From NCBI GenBank assembly GCA_949710005.1, contig OX453274.1, positions 15,411,695 to 15,475,694 of the forward strand: a stretch of 64,000 bases of DNA, read 5' to 3'. The notes under the pieces are model-generated. The model did no database searches, was not told where the DNA came from, and saw only the letters and a list, made by a program, of their open reading frames with translations. Every line of letters begins with the position of its first letter. Within the stretch, counting starts at the first letter, position 1. Shown piece after piece: positions 19,801-30,295 of the stretch. The stretch comes from Ricordea florida. Lineage: Eukaryota; Cnidaria; Anthozoa; Corallimorpharia; Ricordeidae. The position numbers and the translations under genes are program-made.

Positions 19801-20875
19801 TCTTGGATGCTAATTTTGATGGTAGTGGAATATAGGAACTTCCAGAAAGTGGTTGAAATGGGTCGATGTATATATCAAAGTATTCCACATGATCGAATAC
19901 CCAACCGGATTTGTTCTTTTTAAATTTCTCTAATAATTCAAGCTGGTAATTTGTCATTGTATCGAATAAGTCTGATAAATCGGTTGATTCAGTAACAATT
20001 TCTGGTTGTTCGGTATTAAAGGGGATTGTTTCTTCATCGATCTTTCCAGTATCAGGATTTTCTTTTATGAACTTACACGCTAAGGTAAATTTCTCCTTTA
20101 CTAGTTTCTTTTGCTTATTATTGAGATCTATAACTTTTGGTTTGATATTAGCCATGAACATCTTTTCATCATATCCTTTCTGCCCATCAATCCTATAGGT
20201 TTTCAGATAACTTTTCAACGCTGATTGATATTCTTTTGGAGTGAAATATTTTTCCTTCAATTCATCTCTCACTCTCTCAGATATATTTACCTCTCTTCTA
20301 GTTTGAGTTGGTCTGTTATTAGTAAGTTTGATGATATTTTTATTGGTTAGATCCGTAAGCGCTTCATAAAACTTAACTCGGTCTACCACTTTAAATTTCT
20401 GATTCTTTGTCCAACTAAAAGTTTTGTTCGTTGTTTTAGGGATGGGTCTTTGCGGTTGGTTGGGTATATTAATTCTGGGGGCTGTGATGGGTCTTTGTGG
20501 TTGGTTGGGAATATTTTTATTGTTGAGATCCGTAAGCGATTCATAAAACTTAACTCGGTCTACCACTTTAAATTTCTTATTCTTTGTCCAACTAAAAGTT
20601 TTGTTCGTTGTTTTAGGGATGGGTCTTTGTGTCTGGTTGGGGATATTTTTTCTAGGGTTTGGGATTGGTGGAGGTTGTGGTGTTGGGATATTTTTTCTAG
20701 GGGTTGGGATTGGTTGAGGTTGTGGTGTTGGGATATGATCAGGTAAGGGGTTAGGTCTAGTAGTGTCTATATTACCCAACGCTTCGATGAGTTGAGCTTT
20801 ACGCATTTTAGAATATCTTTTAATACCTCGCTCTTTGGCGAGTTCTTTCAATTGTTTGACTGTATTCTTGTCCAT
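16751..20875 (-). CDS. Protein-primed family B DNA polymerase (full length)
   Basis: 1374 residues. SAP-like start (1-35); Pro-rich linker with a duplicated TNKTFSWTKNKKF block; C2H2 finger FCHRCLNSF near 485; ExoI VVYADFEC near 540; Endo VII/HNH-like CHICEGEL...DHCHLTG near 645-670; ExoII FHNLSGYDSH near 690; a Cys cluster KCGKCKNC near 770; ExoIII YHDLYLESDVLL near 863; motif A YLDANNLFG near 966; motif B NNSVFGKTMEN near 1105; motif C FTDTDS near 1200. All catalytic motifs look intact. Replicates the element from a protein primer. Transcription runs inward from the right TIR, whose last codons encode its N-terminus. Confidence 0.92.
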   Translation of the reverse strand: MDKNTVKQLKELAKERGIKRYSKMRKAQLIEALGNIDTTRPNPLPDHIPTPQPQPIPTPRKNIPTPQPPPIPNPRKNIPNQTQRPIPKTTNKTFSWTKNKKFKVVDRVKFYESLTDLNNKNIPNQPQRPITAPRINIPNQPQRPIPKTTNKTFSWTKNQKFKVVDRVKFYEALTDLTNKNIIKLTNNRPTQTRREVNISERVRDELKEKYFTPKEYQSALKSYLKTYRIDGQKGYDEKMFMANIKPKVIDLNNKQKKLVKEKFTLACKFIKENPDTGKIDEETIPFNTEQPEIVTESTDLSDLFDTMTNYQLELLEKFKKNKSGWVFDHVEYFDIYIDPFQPLSGSSYIPLPSKLASKKAIINVKNENDQECFKWAVTSAVFPRKKDSQRLNKQMRENSKKFDWSGIEFPVSLREIDKFEKQNPYAINVLEYKGDVRPLRISKKKAHMIELILISNDETKHYCWIKNINRLLDSQVSKHKSKMHFCHRCLNSFHSKTSLEKHIEYCETNEEVKIVMPVDKYGNPRYIKFNNYNRKMRQPFVVYADFECTPEKIHTCSPDESKSFTKQYQKHKPSGFCYYIKCFDDKIFPPKLVRHTAKSPDEDIAQIFVDKLESDIKEIYNRFKFPKKVKKTKKDKIDYENATHCHICEGELGEDKVLDHCHLTGNYRGAAHNECNLNYKIPKFFPVIFHNLSGYDSHLFIKNLGTTKGKINCIPNNEEKYISFTKQIVVDTFTNKEGKHVDVKREIRFIDSFKFMATSLDSLVDNLTKCGKCKNCLLAEKCISPTDKKIDETKNYFGDMTYMMLRKGVFPYDWFDSFDKLNATQLPPKEAFYSKLNDTDITEDNYQHAQKVWETFNMKTMREYHDLYLESDVLLLADVFENFRDVCQKNYDLDPAWYYTAPGLAWDVALKLTKVKLELLTDIDMLLMVEKGVRGGVSMISTRYGKANNPYMTNFISNLTIKYIEYLDANNLFGSGMSKPLPTHGFRWMTDQELTDWKNIPCILEVDLEYPTHLHDLHNDYPLAPERLVVNKVEKLIPNLNDKVKYVVHHETLKVYKSLGLKVTNIHRGITFEESEWLKPYIDLNTNLRAKASNDFEKDFFKLMNNSVFGKTMENIRKRVDVRLVTNEKDAKKLISKPNYQHRTISGDNLVAIHVKKTKLVFNKPVYLGMCILDLSKTIMYDFHYNYIKPKYGERAKLLFTDTDSLAYEIETEDFYKDINPDVKSMFDTSNYPKDHPSGIETGVNKKVIGMFKDEAGGKIIEEFVGLRAKLYSYKMHNGKEIKKDKGVKTSVVKKTISFDDYKRCLFNKEQQMRKMNVIRSHKHDVYTETVNKVALSGDDDKRIICEDGIHTYAYGHYLFKTELGGSSVSSGTT

Positions 20876-21158
20876 CTTTACTTACTATTTATATTTCTTT
20901 AAACCACAAATTAAATTTTTTTTTTCTCCTAAAGATTTTTTTTGAATTTTGCGTTAGAATTTTTTTGATGAAATCCTTAAATTTTTGCGTCAAACCCTTA
21001 ATTAATTTTTTGATGAAATCCTTAATAAAAATCCTGATAAATCCTTGATTAAATTTTTGCGCTAAACCCTTTATTAATTTTTTGATGAAATCCTTAATAA
21101 AAATCCTGATAAATCCTTGATTAAATTTTTGCGCTAAACCCCGCATAACACTACTACT
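20685..21158 (-). repeat. Element A right TIR with two 72-bp units
   Basis: Inverted relative to 7413-7958 and shorter by exactly 72 bp, having two rather than three tandem units. It includes the polymerase start and first ~60 codons. The outer end reads CACTACTACT at 21158. Confidence 0.85.
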
Positions 21159-21163
21159 GCCTG
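21159..21163. repeat. Target site duplication, right copy (one mismatch)
   Basis: GCCTG here against GCTTG at 3909-3913 and CAAGC (the reverse complement of GCTTG) at 7408-7412. Confidence 0.5.
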
Positions 21164-21705
21164 TCCTAATTGTGGTCTAAAAGTATTGGCTGTTATACCC
21201 CATAAAGTGGCTTGTATTTTAAACCCTGTGTTGTCTGCTATAGTTAACTCTCTCTTAGTTGCAACTGACCCACTTTGCAGTGACACATTTGTCATAGATT
21301 CATCGTAATCTATAATTATGGCTCTGAGGTTTGTTCTCCGATTGATCATTGAATGCAAGGTGTCAAGCTTGGTAAAATTTGGCTTGGGTATCTGGATGTT
21401 TGCTTTCTTGGGAGAAACAGTGGCTCCAGAATTTAAAGTTATATCAAATGGTATCATGTCTGCTTTTAAATATCTTGTGGGGGTGGCTTTTACCAGAGTA
21501 TTTTTAAACAGATATGCTTCTTTCTCTTTGATTTTAGTATGGAAAAAATTGGCAATGCTTGCCCAGGCAAGTAACCTTGCCTTAGCTTGTCTATCAGTGG
21601 CAGTTATCTCCAGGAGTTTGGTGGCAGCTGTATCTTTCAGTTCTGTTTTCAGTACCAGAAGTAGCAATGGCGGTGATGGTTTATTATTCTTGATGTTATT
21701 CAGGC
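21159..21705 (-). pseudogene. RPA70-like ssDNA-binding protein, OB-fold part
   Basis: The minus frame encodes an OB-fold-like N-terminal segment (ASIANFFHTKIKEKEAYLFK) and a second one (LTIADNTGFKIQATLWGITA) as in RPA DBD-A and DBD-B. It has no ATG at its left end; a good splice acceptor (TTATTTCTTGGTAACTTTAG) ends at 21706, so I read this as an internal exon from 21705 downward. The frame runs into the TIR of element A at 21158; the C-terminal zinc ribbon is 17 kb away at 3377-3913. Disrupted by the insertion unless a free allele exists. Confidence 0.65.
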
Positions 21706-23250
21706 CTAAAGTTACCAAGAAATAACTATTTTTAGGATGAGATACATGTTTATGTACCAGACTACAATACAATGGAGTATATTGGAAAAAAATAACCTCT
21801 GGTTGATAAATATGACATACCACAATACAGACATTATTGGGAAAAGAAACAGCAGAGCTCTATAAATAGCATGCAGCTTATTGACTTACATGATTCGGAG
21901 GTGCTGATAGCTGGTGGACCCATATTCTCAGTGCCATTACTGTAGTATCTGGTAAAAATGTATGCAACAATATTATATTTAAATGACTGTATAGGAAATA
22001 TTTCGTTGCCTATACCTGAGGATGTCAAATATTGAGGTTTCAGTATAAAGCAAGTAGTGTGAGGCATGGTGTGGGATGAAAAGAAAAGCAACTACTGTAA
22101 GTCACATGTTATACTTACTGATGTCAGTTGGGGTCATAGGAGACACATCAACTTTACTGTATGTACTGCCTGTTGACGTATAATATAAATGACCTTAATT
22201 AGATTGCACACAACTCAACTTAATAAATTATGATCAGACTTTTGTCACTTGTTGGTGACCACATTAATGAAATTCCACTTAACACCATTGGTTTTGCCTT
22301 ACCTTTACTCAGAAATTTTCCACTTGTTGATGCCTATTATCAAGTTCACAAATGGATAATAACAATTACTGAACTCGTAGAAGTAACATCAGTGTGACTG
22401 AAAATGGAAATTAAGGTTTTTATAGCTGTATGGTTGCATATTGTTGCTGTTTAAAATGTTTGCATGATTTGAACGTATGTTATATTCAATTATATAAATT
22501 TTTGATGTACATAATGTCATGTATTTACTTGTCCATACAATGATAAAATACTGTAGCACTACCTGATGCACTTAAGATAGGGAACACTACGCTTCAGTAG
22601 GTTTTATATTTGCCTATTGTAACAATGCAGTGCTGCTGCAATTGCCTTTACCTAAGTTATATTAGTCTTTGAATGAAGTACAGGTGAACAAGACTGGATT
22701 TTGATCATCGCAGTTAAGTACACAACTTAAGCAGGTGTGAAATTAAGGCCTGAAAAAACTCATGTTTTTATGTTTTTACATACTTTTTTCAATTTAGACC
22801 TGCACTCGATATTCTCATGTGTAAACACATAATATATTACATTGAACATGTTTTTTGTGATACCATTACTACATTGATTGCAGAAATGTACTTTTAATGT
22901 ATTTGTAATGAATTTTTTTGTAAAATTTACCTTAGTCACTTTTTTTTTCGGTGCAACAGACCTGTTAAAAAGGACAAAAATAAAGTACATGGATATTGCA
23001 TTTATTTAGTTTCTGTAGTTACATGGACATACACCCTGTACATATATAATGTACTCTAGGTAATTAATTGTGTAGAATTTCAATCTAGCAAAATATGTAC
23101 CAATTGTTCTTAAGAAAGATTGTTACTAAGTTATACGTCATTGGAAAGTTTCAATTAATGTATTTGACAGCTTAATTGGTTATGATTAATTAGGAAATAT
23201 TATTTAATTTGAGTTTTGCAGTCTGATTTGACAGTTTACTGGATTTATGT
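21706..23250. other. AT-rich noncoding stretch
   Basis: No domain-bearing frame is seen. If the RPA-like gene is spliced, its upstream intron lies here. It also separates that gene from the helicase end on the same strand. Confidence 0.5.
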
Positions 23251-24231
23251 TTATTGCAAGGTGTGAAGGGTATAGTATTGTTTCACTATTTCTGATGCAA
23301 ATATTCTCTTTTCGCAGAGTGCAGTCAAAGAAAGTCCTTGAAGTAATTTTACTCTGCTCAGAGCAACATATGCCATGCCAGCCTGAAAAACTGCTTCCCC
23401 GACATCAACAACAGCTCTTGACAGCGTGAGACCTTGAACTTTGTGTACTGTTGCAGCCCAGCATGGCTTCAGTGGTAATTGTGTTCTTTGCCAAACTGAA
23501 TTGCTTAAGCCAAAGAATTTGGTTGTCACTGGTTGAACTTCTAACACTTTGTCACCAGATGTAACAGTTTTTGAAGCATCAAAGTTCACTGACACTGATT
23601 GAGGCATTGTGTGATTACTTTCTACTCTTTAATTTACTACTCCAGGAAGTTGGATGTGCATAATAGTTCCAATTGCACCATTTACTAAGCCTATTAACAG
23701 ATCAATGTTCTTTATAAGCAGTACACGCATTCCTATTGCAAGTTCTACTGAGTGTGGTAGTCCACCACAATCTTGCTCATGTTGAGGAAGAAACATTTCT
23801 TCTGATTCATATGGCTGAATTTTATTGCTGCTCAAAAGAATATCTTCTGCTTTCACTATAAAGGCCTTTTGAGAAGTGGCCTGAAGAAGAATTTGTAGTC
23901 TTTCACTGTTGTATTCATCACATTGCACATTAGTTGGAAATATTCTCAATGCCGTGTCAAAGTCTTTGTCACTTAAATGTACATTTAATCTTGATTTAAG
24001 CAGGGCAACATCCCTTCCATTTTGTTGCCCAGTTCTGACTCTACTTAGCAGTTGAGCATATTCCAAATCTCCTTTTTGCCGATGATTTTCTGTTAAATTT
24101 TGAATCTGAAATAAGTCTCTCCAAAGATGAAATGGGCATTGTTGTTCAGTAAATAGATATTGAGCCATGACTGGTTTGAGCTGAAAAAAATCACCAAAAG
24201 CCAGAATGTTTACGTCTGCAAATGGATGCAT
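23251..24231 (-). pseudogene. Helitron helicase, C-terminal half
   Basis: Two frames, 23629-24231 and 23251-23607, carry helicase motifs III (NILAFGDFFQLKPV), IV (LTENHRQ), and V/VI ([17 protein letters not shown] and [13 protein letters not shown]) of the PIF1-type SF1B helicases. They are separated by a stop near 23627. Together with the frame at 24249 they make one helicase domain. Confidence 0.8.
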
Positions 24232-24248
24232 TGACTCATGACAGTCTC

Positions 24249-25988
24249 TTACAGTATGTCCAAGAGCCTCAAATGAATTTGTTTTAAAATCTTGTAGCTT
24301 ACCATACTTATTTCATCAATGATAATAGTTGATAAATTTTGGTATAAGTTACGCAGTTGTTGTAGACGCTCCGCAGTCAGACTAGTATAATCAACTTTTT
24401 GGTTTTTGTGAGTCACTGGCAAACAAAAAAAAATTAATGCCCTGTGAAGAGTTACCCCTTGAATATTATATGCTGCAACCCCTGTAGGTGCTGTCTTTAT
24501 TACTGTCATACTATTGTGATAAGAAGCTCTTAAGAGGTACTCATTTATGACAGAAATTAAGAAGGATTTTCCTGTTCCCCCTGGCCCTGTCACAAACAAA
24601 AACAGGGGATTTGGCTTTTCGGCTAGTTCACCCTGGTCATATCTTTTTCTTTTCTGAATATGAGATACTAACAAATTAAATACTTTCCTTTGCTCATCAC
24701 TTAACTGTGATATGGCTATTGTAAAATCTTTGTCAGTCATTGTATATAAACTAAGAGTTTTCCACTGATGGTCATTATCAGAGACGTCATTTTTATCAAT
24801 ATTGTCATCTGAGTCATTGTTTCTGATTTTGATTAGCTCTTGCCAAGGTTCAGCTCCTGTGTCACTTACAAGCTCATTAGCGGCATTGTGAGTTGTGTTT
24901 GGGATGAGAGAAGCCATTATTTCATCTGCATTTTCAGCCATCACTATTCGCAAATTTTGAACTGCTCTCTCTAGTTCTTCTGCTAAGTCAGAAAATTGAG
25001 CTACAGACATCTCAAAATGTTCTTTTTTGTTATCAAATGCTTGTCTAGCAGTCTTGTAAGGGTAAATTAGTTCATTTTCATCTCTCCATGGCACAAACAG
25101 AAATAAAAACATATAATAATAGTCATCACCATCTTTTAATGGACTTAGGTAGGGTGTTCTAAGGCAAGCAGGTTTAGTTCTTTGCCTTATTGCTTTCTTA
25201 TTCTGGAGCATGAATCTTGGTTGCTTCTTTGAATTTTCTATTCCTTGTTCATTTACTGCTTCATTTGAATTTGCACACCAGGTATACCAGCTCGCAAATG
25301 TTGCAACAGACATGTTCTTGAAAAAGTCTTCATTTGGTCTTTTTGCATAATTTTCTGGTAGTCCATCCACAAAACTGCTATTATTTAATATAGATGTACC
25401 TATCTTTTGAACTGGTGGTTTTAAGATGCGAACACGTTTGTTTGGTGTTCTTGCATTGACATAAACCGTTGCTCTTGACGAGTCAGTTAGCGGAAGGCCA
25501 GTCAGGCGAAATGCAGCCTCTTGAGCACTTATTTCACGTGATGATAAGATCACTGTTCCTAGCTTGGAAAGCTGTTTTCTCTTGGAAAACCCACAATCGG
25601 TCTTTAATTTATTAATAATGTCATTAACTGCTTTTCTTAGTCTTGCTGGTTCAGTTTTGCAAAGATAGGAACAAACATAAAAGGCAATTGCAAATACTGA
25701 ACCCACAAACTGGATGTCCATATTTGCTTTCCATGCTTGTAAAATGGTTGGATTGTAAGGGTTTACCCAGGCCTCTTCTGGTTTTCTTCCTGTTTCATAG
25801 AATGATTTGGAAGCAATGGGATTGATATTTGGTTTTATTTTGGTCTCGACTGATGGTGGCCTTGGAAAATTAAAACGGCACAGTGATTTACCCTTTCGAC
25901 AAGTTTCTGTATGGTGATGATTTTGAAGAGTTGTAACTAAGCTGTTCAAGACAATGTCTTGTGTCTTGTTCGGAATTTGAGATGACAC
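24249..25988 (-). pseudogene. Helitron Rep C-terminal part plus helicase N-terminal half
   Basis: A 579-codon frame. FYVCSYLCKTE near residue 107 matches the Helitron Rep tyrosine motif (YxxxY-x-x-K). Further on, Walker A GPGGTGKSFLI near residue 468 and the DEIS box IIIDEISMV near 562 are PIF1-type. The frame begins out of register with the HUH motif upstream (25888-26292) and stops at 24249, just before motif III. Confidence 0.8.
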
Positions 25989-26508
25989 ACTGATCTATGA
26001 ATTGTGGAAACTGCTTTTTCCCTTCTGCTGATGCAAGGTTGGGAGCATCTTTTATCCACAAAAAAATGTGTAAATGAGGACTTCCTCTATTCTGAAATTC
26101 TACTCTAACAAAGTAGTCAGTTACTTCACCAAGTGCTCCCTCTTTACCATTCAAGATAACATGTTTGAAAAGGGATCTCCAACGTTTGACAAAATGCTGT
26201 GCCACCATGACTGGATTTTCTCTCACAAGTTTTGCCGAGTTTACAGAATCTTTTGCGATGTTAGAGGTTGTATCAGACTGCAGAAATGACATGAGATCAG
26301 ATCAGTGTAACTCATTTGCACTTAGAGTAAGAAACCATGTGGGAGGTCCAAGTGTTCTTATTTTTGCAAGTAAGTTTTGCAAAACATTTTTCCAGTAGCC
26401 TGCAGTTCCCCTTATTTGTCTAATAAAGGTATATGAGTTGTCAATGATATTGCGATCAAGTGAAAACTTTTGGTTAGAATTGTGGCTTTTTGATTGCCCC
26501 TTGGGCAC
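25888..26508 (-). pseudogene. Helitron Rep HUH region
   Basis: Two frames (26302-26508 and 25888-26292). The second holds FQNRGSPHLHIFLWI, the HxH metal-binding motif of rolling-circle Rep nucleases. The first holds GPPTWFLTLSANELH, the conserved block before it. A stop near 26300 splits them. Confidence 0.78.
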
Positions 26509-26629
26509 ACATACTACTTTTTCTCACTGCAATTGATATGCATTCTTGCAGTTTGTGCTGTTCATACATATTCAATGCCCAAAAGATGTATGTTGCATTT
26601 TTTCTCCATCTATTCTCTTTGCCAAGCAA

Positions 26630-27937
26630 TCAATTTTGAAAGTACTGGAGAACTGAAATAGTTGGTTTCCTGTTTGTTTTTAACCCATTTGCACCATATG
26701 GGAATAGCCAAGGAAATGCCACTTCCTCTATTTCAATCTCACTGAACATGTTAGCTGGTTTTGTTTTTTGTTTTTTGAGACAAACTACTGGAAGCTCTGA
26801 TGACTTCGTTATCAGTGATGATAGTGTGCTTTTTTTTGGAACATAATTTGTTGCTGTAAAGCTTACTTGTGCTAAGGAAGCTTGTTTACAGGATTCTAAC
26901 ATTTCTGGTTGAAGATGTGTTATTTTAGCAGTGCACATTGAAATATCAATGTTGGAATAGTGTCTATTATGTTTCTTTAACCACATCAAACAATTTTGTA
27001 ATACTGTCTTTCAAACAACATTTTCTATGCTGATCTGTGAATTTTCTGATGCAGTTGAGGAAGCTGGCCTAACTATTATAATGTCTTTATCATTTTGACA
27101 GTCAAGGTCTTGGTAAAGCTCTTGAAAATCCACTGGAAAATTGATACAAAGTCCGTCTTGTGCATATTGTCCACCGGCAGGAAGAGACAGAACTGTCATA
27201 AAAACATGGATTTGAGCTATAAAACATTTCTCCATGAATGTTAAGTTTTCCATAACAGATGGTACACTTCTTGCATCAAGCCTATTAAACATGTTACAAG
27301 GAGGCATTTTAAAGTTCTTCAATGAGACAAAGCATGATTGACATAGTGGAATTTTTCTGATAGACCCATTTGAACATTCATCAATGAAATCATGTACTTC
27401 ACTTAACATTGCACTGTCTTGTGCAACATAATGAAAGCTGTCTGGGTAGCTAAATTTCAGACATAACACACAGAACAAAACTGCAATACCACTTACTGAC
27501 TTTAAGAACAATTGAACTGGTGACAGGTCATGTTTCACCCTTGCTTGTTTTCTCACTTTATCAGCCTCTCTTCGTTTGTATAGTCGTGAAGCTTTTTCTT
27601 CTTGACTTTCATTTACTCTTTTATTCCGATAGTACTCATTCTTTTTCTCTCTCTTGTGGTTGGCTTTTTTGATATTTACTGAATTTCTATCAGAATGCTC
27701 ACTGTTGAATGATGTAACAATTTCATCTATACCCAGTGGTGATTTCCTTTGATTTGCTTTGAATTGAGGAAATGCGTTATTGTTATCGTTATTGCTTCTG
27801 AGAGGCCTCATTTTATGTTTCCTTGTAGTACTGCAGTTTTCAAAAGGCTTAGGTGGCTGTTTTGTGGTTTGCCTAGTCTCTGACATACGTTCCTGTAAAG
27901 TCTGAAGACAGGGAACAAAATGATTTGGTTGCCACAA
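26630..27937 (-). pseudogene. Helitron N-terminal region
   Basis: Frames 27011-27937 and 26630-26989. A basic helix (KASRLYKRREADKVRKQAR) is followed by Cys-containing blocks (CQSCFVSLKNFKMPPCNMFN), then GLCINFPVDFQELYQDL and the later AFPWLFPYGANGL, which are typical of the region ahead of Rep in Helitron proteins. The first part (WQPNHFVPCLQTLQ) completes the OTU-like domain of the upstream frame. Confidence 0.65.
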
Positions 27938-27961
27938 ACCATGAGTTGTACCAACTCGACT

Positions 27962-28696
27962 TTACATAACTGAGCACAATTCCAGAGATGCATTTTGAAT
28001 TCTTGGAAATATGGTAACATTTAGAACATTTCTTACTTGGCTAACCCGATTGATTTGCACACTTTCCGCTGGGTAAATGCTTCTAACACATGACTGTGTG
28101 ACTGAAGCAAGAGCACAAATGTGCCACATGCCAACCCATGAATTTAACACAAGAGCTTGTTGGATACAGTTCCATAACACTTTCAACTGGTTACTTCTAA
28201 CATTCATATTTAAATACAAATCAGCAGCTGAACTGGAATAGTGTGCTATCCAAAATATGGCTTGACTAGAATTTGAATGAAATAAATGCTCCTCGTTAAG
28301 GTAGTATTCTGTATTGCAAATCAACTCCACAGAAGCCCTAGCACGCATTTCAATGTGGCTTGTCTCATTTCCAAAAATAAGAACACTGAATGATCTAAAC
28401 AAACAATTTCCATCCCCAATAACTCTGACTGGTATCAAGTTATTTGGTGCATCAAGTGGGTAAATGTTTCTAGCTTCACAATCAATTGTACAAGCTTCCT
28501 CACTATACTGATAAGGGAATCTACTGGGGATTATGCAAGCATATTGTTGAAATTGCTGTTGCAGACTCCTTGCAAGTAAGAGCAAGTTTTCATAGCCTGT
28601 TGAAAAAACATTTTGTATTTGAAGAAGTGACTGATAGAAAAACTGTTGCCTTGCATTCATTATATTTCCAATTGAACTGCAAGCCTCATGAACCAA
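27962..28696 (-). pseudogene. OTU-like cysteine peptidase domain of Helitron
   Basis: VRVIGDGNCLFRSFSVLIFG near residue 91 is the catalytic Asp-Gly-x-Cys block of OTU domains, and the His lies in NHFVP at the start of the next frame (about 27918). OTU domains are reported from Helitron-like proteins. The 28697-28838 spacer to element B holds no feature I can name. Confidence 0.7.
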
Positions 28697-28833
28697 AACA
28701 AAGGTGGAATGCTATACTTTTATGCTCAAGTCACCTAGAAAAAAGTTAATTACAGGTAAGATGTAATGTTTGAACTTATCTAATTTATGGCATAGACAAT
28801 CAGTTCGTTCATTAATTAAGTGATTTACTGATA

Positions 28834-28838
28834 ACAAA
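28834..28838. repeat. 5-bp target site duplication of element B
   Basis: ACAAA abuts AGTAGATG at 28839, and ACAAA again follows CATCTACT at 45514-45518. The length agrees with the 5-bp duplication of element A. Confidence 0.6.
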
Positions 28839-29890
28839 AGTAGATGAAAAAAGCGGGTTTTGAGACAATTTAGCTTTTAAGCTAATTTTGACAAAGATTT
28901 TGATAGTGATTTCATTAGCGAGCGTACTAACACAAAGCCCGACACAAAGCCCGACACAAAGCCCATATCAAGCCTATACCAATCCTAACACAAAGCCCGA
29001 CACAAAGCCCATACCAAGCCTATACCAATCCTAACACAAAGCCCATATCAAGCCTATACCAATCCTAACACAAAGCCCATACCAAGCCTATACCAATCCC
29101 GACACAAAGCCCGACACAAAGCCCATACCAAGCCTATACCAATCCTAACACAAAGCCCATACCAAGCCTATACCAATCCTAACACAAAGCCCATACCAAG
29201 CCTATACCAATCCTAACACAAAGCCCATATCAAGCCTATACCAATCCTAACACAAAGCCCATATCAAGCCTATACCAATCCTAACACAAAGCCCATACCA
29301 AGCCTATACCAATCCCGACACAAAGCCCATACCAAGCCTATACCAATCCTAACACAAAGCCCATACCAAGCCTATACCAATCCTAACACCAAGCCTATAC
29401 AAAGCCTATACCAAGCCTAACACCAAGCCTATACCAATCCTAACACCAAGCCTATACAAAGCCTATACAAAAGCCTATACAAAGCCCACACCAATCCTAA
29501 CACCAAGCCTATACCAATACTAACACAAAGCCCGACACAAAGCCCACACCAAGCCTATACAAAGCCTATACCAATACTAACACAAAGCCCGACACAAAGC
29601 CCACACCAAGCCTAACACCAAGCCTAAAACAAAGCCCACAATTTTGGTTATAAGCTAATTTTGACAAAGATTTTGTTAGTGATTTCAGGTTTTGGGCCAA
29701 TTTAAGTTTAAGCTAATTTTATCAGAGGTTTTATAAAAAAAATTGAATTCTAAAATAGATTTAAAGGATTAAAATGATTTGATAAACATGGAAGATAAAA
29801 ACGTGAAAGAACTTAAACTCCTCGCTAAAGAGCGGGGGATACCAAGATATTATAGGTTGCGAAGAGCGCAACTTATTGAAGCTTTAGAAA
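28839..29890 (+). repeat. Element B left TIR with dense tandem array
   Basis: A unique 90-bp end (with GATTTCATTAGCGAGCGTAC) is followed by a ~710-bp array (28930-29638) built from short modules CACAAAGCCC, ATACCAAGCCT, ATACCAATCCT and GACACAAAGCCC in changing order, mostly ~34-bp higher-order units. A leader with TTTAAAGGATTA and the start of the 29788 gene follow. The right TIR (44462-45513) has the same length and module order with few differences, so the pair is young or homogenised. Confidence 0.88.
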
Positions 29891-30186
29891 ATGTTGTAAC
29901 CCCACAAAGGCCCATTGAAGATTTAGAAAATGTTATAACCGAATATATAACACAACTAAAAACTAATAATTATAAGTGTATTCATGATAAAATAAAATAT
30001 TTTTGCAAAGAATGCGATGGATCACAAATATGTGAACACAATAAACAGAAATCACGCTGTAAAGAATGTAATGGTGGTAGTATTTGTGAGCATAAACGAA
30101 GGAGGTATCAATGTAAAGAATGTAATGGGAGAGGAATATGTATTCATGGAAAACAAAGATGGTTTTGTACGTGGTGTGAAAAATAA
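29788..30186 (+). CDS. SAP-like / cysteine-repeat protein (TIR-encoded start)
   Basis: 132 residues starting MEDKNVKELKLLAKERGIPR, the same residues as the polymerase at 44564 because both starts lie in the TIRs; the shared part ends at codon ~34. The SAP-like helix pair is followed by a short acidic linker and four C-x-H-x6-C-x2-C-type units (for example ICEHNKQKSRCKECNGG). An upstream in-frame TTG is ignored. Homologue of the broken gene at 7768-8412. Probably a small nucleic-acid-binding protein; function not established. Confidence 0.7.
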   Translation: MEDKNVKELKLLAKERGIPRYYRLRRAQLIEALENVVTPQRPIEDLENVITEYITQLKTNNYKCIHDKIKYFCKECDGSQICEHNKQKSRCKECNGGSICEHKRRRYQCKECNGRGICIHGKQRWFCTWCEK

Positions 30187-30295
30187 AAAAATTATGTTAT
30201 ATAACGCAAATAAGTGTTACATAACAAAGTTAGGGTGTTTTGTAAAGATAAAAAAATTGATTTAAAGACGTCCAATATTTAACAAAAAAATCTAA

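Larger units (their letters stand above)
7413..21158. mobile_element. Element A: Polinton/Maverick (adintovirus-type) element
   Basis: A 13,746-bp unit bounded by inverted termini AGTAGTAGTG...CACTACTACT. It encodes the Polinton hallmark set: rve-type integrase, protein-primed PolB, FtsK/HerA-type packaging ATPase, double-jelly-roll-type major capsid protein, a vertex-like protein and several small membrane proteins. No adenain-like protease was recognised. Capsid genes run on the minus strand, the integrase on plus, the polymerase inward from the right end. Several genes are damaged (7768, 8629, 12660), while integrase, ATPase, MCP and PolB frames are open. Inserted in an RPA-like gene with a 5-bp duplication. 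Confidence 0.88.
23251..28696 (-). mobile_element. Decayed Helitron-like element (OTU, Rep, helicase)
   Basis: Colinear minus-strand frames read: OTU-like domain (28.7-28.0 kb), N-terminal Helitron region (27.9-26.6), HUH Rep (26.5-25.6) and PIF1-type helicase (25.3-23.25). The order and the OTU domain suggest the Helentron/Helitron2 group. At least six frameshifts or stops split the coding region, so it is dead. I could not fix its termini; the RPA-like gene further left on the same strand may be its accessory gene, with the true 3' end left of 3377. Confidence 0.75.

Noticed and set aside
23251-25988. Host PIF1 helicase gene
   Set aside because: Continuous with HUH Rep and OTU parts in Helitron order and broken by several stops.
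28930-29638. CRISPR-like array
   Set aside because: Modules are contiguous without unique spacers, and the context is eukaryotic with an inverted copy at the other terminus.
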